Shown: piece by piece, positions 60,107-64,000 of the stretch
Position numbering within the stretch: position 1 is the first letter of the stretch
Layout: every line of letters begins with the position of its first letter
NCBI GenBank assembly: GCA_002367105.1
Contig: DFCS01000042.1
Location: forward strand, 83,665 to 147,664
Length of the DNA: 64,000 bases
Reading direction: 5' to 3'
DNA from: Hungatella sp. UBA3048
GTDB lineage: Bacteria; Bacillota; Clostridia; Lachnospirales; Lachnospiraceae
Notes under the pieces: model-generated
Told to the model about the DNA's origin: nothing
The model's database searches: none
Seen by the model: only the letters and a program-made list of their open reading frames with translations
Position numbers and translations under genes: made by a program

Positions 60107-61438
60107 ATGAATTTTGGTGAACTGATGAATACACCCCGTCCTTTTACCGCACTGGCTGAATGGTGCGCCTGCATCAGCTATATCCTTATGCTTCGCACAA
60201 GGCTTAAGGGAATGTGGCTGGCCATTTCATTTGCTGCCATGCTTGGCCTGTTTTTCCTTCTTCACATGATTGCAGGCATCCTTCCGCTTTACCTCTGGTT
60301 TCCGGGAATGATAGCCGCTATCCTGCTGATGTACTTCTCCATCTATGCCTCCAGCAGGATCTCTCCCTATGATGCTGGATTCCTTTGCGTCCGTGCCTTT
60401 GTTCTGGCGGAGTTTACAGCCTCCTTCCAATGGCAGTTATATGTATGGTGGGCCCTTAGCTCCGGACGGGTGAGCAAGACCCTTTCCGTTATAATCATGC
60501 TGGTTACCTATGGCTGCATTTATACGGGATATTATTTTCTGGAAAATGAGTACATTCCAAAGGATGAAGGAATGGAAGTGGAAAGGAAAGAGCTTTTCAG
60601 CGCCGTTTCCATAGCACTTGGGGCATTTCTGATCAGCAATATCAGCTTTGTCATGCCAAATACTCCCTTTTCCAGCGCCACCAGTTCCCTGCTTTATGTA
60701 AGGACCCTTGTGGATTTCGGAGGGCTTCTGATGCTTTTTGCACAGCAGAACAGGAGAAAAGAGCTGCGGGTCCGGGGCGAAAACCATGCCATGAACATTG
60801 TCCTGCAGCGGCAGTACGACCAGTACCGTATGGCAATAGACAACATGGAGCTCCTTAGGCGTGAATTTCATGACCTGAAGCATTACATGATCGCAATCAG
60901 GGCTGAAAAGGATCCGAAAAAAAGGGAACAATACCTGTCGGAAATGGAAAAAGCCATTCTCACCCAGGAAACCCTGGCCAACACAGGAAACCAGGTCCTT
61001 GATGTGGTTCTGACCACAAAAAGCACCTACTGCGCCCAGAATAAGATCACCTTTACCCCCATGGTCGATGGAAAGCTGATCTCTTTTCTGCATGTAAAAG
61101 ACATCTGCTCCATTTTCGGAAATGCTCTGGACAATGCCATTGAATGCGTTTCTCAATTTGAAGATCCTGAAAAAAGGCTGATCACCCTTTCCATATACAA
61201 GCGAAACCGTTTTTTAATGATCCAGTGTGAAAACTATTCGGAAAATCCCCTTGCCATGGTTCCCAACAGTATTCCGCCAACCACTAAGGGCAATAAGCTG
61301 TATCACGGATACGGCTTAAAGAGCATTCAGGCAGCTGCCCATAAATACGGCGGTTCCATGACCATTTCTTCCAATGATAACTGGTTCCGGCTTCAGGTCC
61401 TTATTCCCTTTCAGGGAGAAATGCCGGAGGCACCGTAA
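60107..61438 (+). CDS. GHKL-type sensor histidine kinase (AgrC-like)
   Basis: 443 residues. The N-terminal 210 residues hold about six membrane segments; the cytoplasmic part has phosphoacceptor His255 in RREFHDLKHYM and an ATPase domain with N-box FGNALDNAIECV and GYGLKSIQAAAHKYGG. AgrC-like kinases sense peptides, but no AgrB/AgrD-type genes lie nearby, so the signal is unknown. Paired with the LytTR regulator encoded immediately upstream. Confidence 0.92.
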   Translation: MNFGELMNTPRPFTALAEWCACISYILMLRTRLKGMWLAISFAAMLGLFFLLHMIAGILPLYLWFPGMIAAILLMYFSIYASSRISPYDAGFLCVRAFVLAEFTASFQWQLYVWWALSSGRVSKTLSVIIMLVTYGCIYTGYYFLENEYIPKDEGMEVERKELFSAVSIALGAFLISNISFVMPNTPFSSATSSLLYVRTLVDFGGLLMLFAQQNRRKELRVRGENHAMNIVLQRQYDQYRMAIDNMELLRREFHDLKHYMIAIRAEKDPKKREQYLSEMEKAILTQETLANTGNQVLDVVLTTKSTYCAQNKITFTPMVDGKLISFLHVKDICSIFGNALDNAIECVSQFEDPEKRLITLSIYKRNRFLMIQCENYSENPLAMVPNSIPPTTKGNKLYHGYGLKSIQAAAHKYGGSMTISSNDNWFRLQVLIPFQGEMPEAP

Positions 61439-61463
61439 AAACATAGAACCATAACAAAATAAA

Positions 61464-61506
61464 ACAACAGGAAAGAGAATTATGGTCTTCTCTCTCCTGT
61501 TGTTTT
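61464..61506. terminator. Hairpin terminator shared by kinase gene and convergent SBP gene
   Basis: Inverted repeat AAAACAACAGGA.../...TCCTGTTGTTTT between convergent genes. It serves the kinase transcript on the plus strand and overlaps the last codons of the minus-strand binding-protein gene. Confidence 0.65.
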
Positions 61507-62811
61507 ATTTCTGTTTTTATCCACCATTTCCTGCATTTTCATACAGAACTCATCCAAATCCATTTCTCCTGCAATATACTTTTGAAACAAGGCTCCCAAA
61601 TCTGCCACATATTCAATGGAGTTTTTTGGCATGAATCTGGCCTGCATTCTGGTTGTCTTTAAATAATCCTGCATTTCCTTATAGCCTGCAATATTAAAAT
61701 TTTCTTCCCAGATCACGTCTTCTCTTGCTGGCATCCGGTTCATTTTCTTTGCATAGCTGATGCTTCCTTCCCTGCTGGCGGCATAGGCCAGAAACTTCCG
61801 GGCCGCCTCCTTATGAAGGGAAGCCTTATTCAGAACATACTGCCAGGTGGCAATGTAGGTGGTCCTGCCCCCCAAGTCAGGCAGAGGGGTTAAATGGATC
61901 TGATCCTTTCCGTAGACCCCTGAATCCACAAAGGTGTTCATGGTTCCGCTGTACAAAAAGACCATACCGTACCTCCCATCTATAAACTTCTGTTCCAGTT
62001 GCTCATACTGGTCTAACAGCTGATCAATGGGGGAATATCCTTTTTCCACACAGCTTTTTAGAAACTCCATGGCTTCCCTGGTCTTAGGGCTGCTCCAGTC
62101 ATAATAATCTCCGCCAAACAGATTAATGAATTCTCCGATCTCATTATAAACGTAGGTCTTTTCCCATGCCCCGCCGTAAGCATAACAGCCTTCCCCGTAA
62201 TCCATGGACAAAAATCGTTCCAGGCGTTTTGGCGTGCTTACATCCGAAAGTCCTGCTTTTTTCAAATAAGCTTCATTTACCCACAGCATAAGAATGTCCA
62301 TCATATAAGGGACAGAATAAATCTGCTCCCCGTCCATTGTCATTTCTTTTAGATACTCCTGAGGGAAATGAGATGCCACCTGATCATTCATCACATCAGC
62401 CTGAAGGGGCTCCAAATAGCCGGCCTCCTTAAATTCACTGATCATTTCGTCATTTACGCTGATTATATCAACAGAAGTGTCTCCTGCTGCCAGCAGGGAA
62501 GAGATCCTTGCATGCCTGGAATCTGCATTGATGGGGCATTCCACTGCACGGATCCGCAGATTCAATGCTTTTTCCGCCTCATCAAGGAAAGCTTCAAACT
62601 CCTTCTTTCCTGCATCAATATGCATGATGGTGATCTCCTCCTTATATGCCTCCCCATCTGTTCCGGGAGATCCTTCCTGTGTTTCTCCCCGGCTTCTTTC
62701 AGGACCTCTCTTTCTGCAGCCTGTGCAGAAACAGGCTGCCAGAAGGGCAGCCATAAAAAAGACGGCACAGCAATGCTTAAAAAACCTTTTTTTCTGTTTC
62801 TGGGATTTCAT
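61480..62811 (-). CDS. Extracellular solute-binding lipoprotein (sugar ABC transporter)
   Basis: 443 residues. Basic N-terminus, hydrophobic stretch and lipobox LAAC (Cys27), with further cysteines at 29 and 32 just after. The mature protein is a family-1 solute-binding protein (ITIMHIDAGKKEFEAFLDEAE; YSVPYMMDILMLWVNEAYLKKAG; YGMVFLYSGTMNTF). Permease genes are not adjacent downstream, so they may lie beyond the window upstream or it may be a sensor-linked binding protein. It follows the DUF2961 gene by 51 bp and is convergent with the LytTR/GHKL system. Confidence 0.88.
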   Translation of the reverse strand: MKSQKQKKRFFKHCCAVFFMAALLAACFCTGCRKRGPERSRGETQEGSPGTDGEAYKEEITIMHIDAGKKEFEAFLDEAEKALNLRIRAVECPINADSRHARISSLLAAGDTSVDIISVNDEMISEFKEAGYLEPLQADVMNDQVASHFPQEYLKEMTMDGEQIYSVPYMMDILMLWVNEAYLKKAGLSDVSTPKRLERFLSMDYGEGCYAYGGAWEKTYVYNEIGEFINLFGGDYYDWSSPKTREAMEFLKSCVEKGYSPIDQLLDQYEQLEQKFIDGRYGMVFLYSGTMNTFVDSGVYGKDQIHLTPLPDLGGRTTYIATWQYVLNKASLHKEAARKFLAYAASREGSISYAKKMNRMPAREDVIWEENFNIAGYKEMQDYLKTTRMQARFMPKNSIEYVADLGALFQKYIAGEMDLDEFCMKMQEMVDKNRNKTTGERRP

Positions 62812-62862
62812 AGCCTTTCTCCGTTTTCATTTCTGCATAGGTTAAGCTTCCAATGCCTCCTA

Positions 62863-63966
62863 TTATCTTGGCCACCGGTCTTCTTTTTTCATAAGTTCCG
62901 GAAATGGCTGATGGGGAAGGGTCTGATACCAGTAAGCAACGCTTGCAATATCATCCTGCCGCTCAAAATTGCCTTTATGGCAGGTTCCTATCTGCTGAAT
63001 GGTCACGCGGATATCTTCTTCAAAAAGGATGGGGTCCATGATATGCCAACGGTAAAATCCCCTTTGGGGCATGGTATCATCGTTATGGTAAAAATTGTGT
63101 ACACCCTCGTCGTGGCTGGAATAGTAAGGATAGCCCATAAATGGCGTACAATACGTTTTTTCCACAGTCCTGCCGTTCACCTGAGCCCCATAGCTCCATG
63201 CTCCGCCAAAATAGTCTTCTGTTCCCGTGCCGCAGATGGTGGGATATTCCTTGTCACCATCCAGATAGAACTTCACTTCTCCCTCTCCCCACCAGTAACG
63301 CTCCAGGGTTGTCAAAGCCATATATGTACCTACATAATGCCCTTTTCCTTTTACATTGTCAAGGACAGTATAATCTTTCTGCTTTTCTGTCAGGGGCTCC
63401 CTTCTCCACTGGGCGTGAAAGTACAGGGCATCCTCCGGCAGTTCATCCACCAGGCAGTAATCCACCTGATAGAAAAATGCCGGCACTTCAGCCCCATGCT
63501 GGTTTTCTATGGTAATTTTTGCCTTTTTACGGAATGGCATGGGGAAATAGCAGTTCATGCCTCTGGTAGGGTTCACTGTTATGGGCATGGAATTGACCAG
63601 ACAGCCTCTGGCAAATCCACAGCAAAAGAAATCTCCCAAAGGAGTTTCCACCGAAGGGTTCTCCTCTCCCTCCCAATACATGCGCAGCACCAGGTCCCGA
63701 AGAACGTAATAATCCAGCTCCGTCCGGTCTGTTACGGTGATCCATATATGCTGGATAACACCTGGACCTTCCATTTCTGCCAGGGTCGTCACACTTCCAG
63801 GCGCAAGGCCACGGATACAGGGAGAGCCTTTCCTGGAAGGTCCCAGGGAACTGGCCGCCATACCCCCCTTTCCTTTTTCTCCATTAGGATTTTCTGCATT
63901 AATGGCCCGGCTCCTCCCAGATTTTGCCTGGGAGAGCATACCAAGTCCTCCAAAAATTGATTCCAA
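62863..63966 (-). CDS. DUF2961 protein (GH172-type glycoside hydrolase)
   Basis: 367 residues starting at a TTG with AAAGGAG 9 nt upstream; the reading MESIFGGLGMLSQAKSGRSRAIN matches the normal family N-terminus, supporting the TTG. Family motifs NPNGEKGKGGMAA, GPGVIQHIWIT, VETPLGDFFCCGF, PFRKKAKITIEN, GTGTEDYFGGAW and FYRWHIMDPI are present. DUF2961 forms GH172, enzymes acting on fructofuranosides and arabinofuranosides. No signal peptide, so a cytosolic role on imported sugars is likely. Confidence 0.88.
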   Translation of the reverse strand: MESIFGGLGMLSQAKSGRSRAINAENPNGEKGKGGMAASSLGPSRKGSPCIRGLAPGSVTTLAEMEGPGVIQHIWITVTDRTELDYYVLRDLVLRMYWEGEENPSVETPLGDFFCCGFARGCLVNSMPITVNPTRGMNCYFPMPFRKKAKITIENQHGAEVPAFFYQVDYCLVDELPEDALYFHAQWRREPLTEKQKDYTVLDNVKGKGHYVGTYMALTTLERYWWGEGEVKFYLDGDKEYPTICGTGTEDYFGGAWSYGAQVNGRTVEKTYCTPFMGYPYYSSHDEGVHNFYHNDDTMPQRGFYRWHIMDPILFEEDIRVTIQQIGTCHKGNFERQDDIASVAYWYQTLPHQPFPELMKKEDRWPR

Positions 63967-64000
63967 TATTGTATTCTCCTTTCCTCTATTTTGCCCATGC

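Noticed and set aside
60437..61156. 239-codon minus-strand frame inside the GHKL kinase gene
   Set aside because: Antisense to well-defined kinase motifs (H-box, N-box); no ribosome binding site or family resemblance.
62368..63960. 530-codon plus-strand open frame
   Set aside because: It is fully antisense to the binding-lipoprotein and DUF2961 genes, whose protein families are clear, and its translation shows no domain and many Cys/His/Phe residues typical of a shadow frame.

Overview
The window reads as chromosomal DNA of a spore-forming, anaerobic Clostridia, most probably Lachnospiraceae of the Lacrimispora/Clostridium saccharolyticum kind. The grounds are the gene order pth-mfd-...-spoVT-...-mazG-hup-rqcP-yabP-yabQ-divIC-spoIIE-tilS-hpt-ftsH, tRNA genes without encoded CCA, strong AGGAGG-type ribosome binding sites, the oxygen-defence genes of anaerobes (rubrerythrins, superoxide reductase, PerR) and many ABC-sugar/GH31/YesMN modules. 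Genus and species are inference. Most genes lie on the minus strand.

Layout. 1-1.4 kb: the start of a sensory protein (cut by the window edge), a V4R-domain protein, and tRNA-Phe/tRNA-Gly with promoter and terminator. 1.5-6.6 kb: isochorismatase-like hydrolase, MBL hydrolase and DUF1848 protein; a superoxide reductase; a MarR regulator with a BAAT-type acyl-CoA thioesterase and two palindromic operator-like sites. 6.9-19.2 kb: a chemoreceptor, then an alpha-xyloside/alpha-glucoside module (two GH31 enzymes, two ABC permeases, a binding lipoprotein and a YesN/YesM two-component system; no ATPase gene). 19.5-25.1 kb: an IclR-headed catechol meta-cleavage operon (hydrolase, hydratase, acylating aldehyde dehydrogenase, aldolase, XylT-type ferredoxin, XylE-type catechol 2,3-dioxygenase). 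25.4-27.9 kb: aspartase and a divergent LysR regulator. 28.0-30.4 kb: tRNA-Leu, tRNA-Tyr and a GH13 alpha-glucan hydrolase.

30.7-45.1 kb is the conserved housekeeping/sporulation block: FtsH, HPRT, TilS, a membrane-anchor-less SpoIIE, DivIC, YabQ, YabP, RqcP, HU, MazG, an exported MBL protein, two very small ORFs, SpoVT, Mfd and Pth. 45.3-45.6 kb holds a decayed DUF4091 gene. 45.8-55.6 kb carries a COG2509 flavoprotein, HAD phosphatase, Xpt, an FKBP/trigger-factor lipoprotein, M18 aminopeptidase, Dtd, a membrane GDPD, a small (p)ppGpp synthetase lying between two imperfect 48-bp repeats, and an S1-domain protein. 55.7-59.2 kb: PHP phosphoesterase and LysR regulator, then PerR, reverse rubrerythrin and rubrerythrin; the perR and reverse-rubrerythrin promoters carry matching palindromes. 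59.4-64 kb: a LytTR/GHKL two-component system, a sugar-binding lipoprotein and a DUF2961 (GH172-type) protein.

The most unexpected content is the meta-cleavage operon: its dioxygenase retains every XylE active-site residue and sits beside the XylT-type ferredoxin that reactivates such enzymes, an O2-dependent pathway in a genome otherwise equipped like a strict anaerobe. All calls come from reading the sequence and recalling families; no database search was run.
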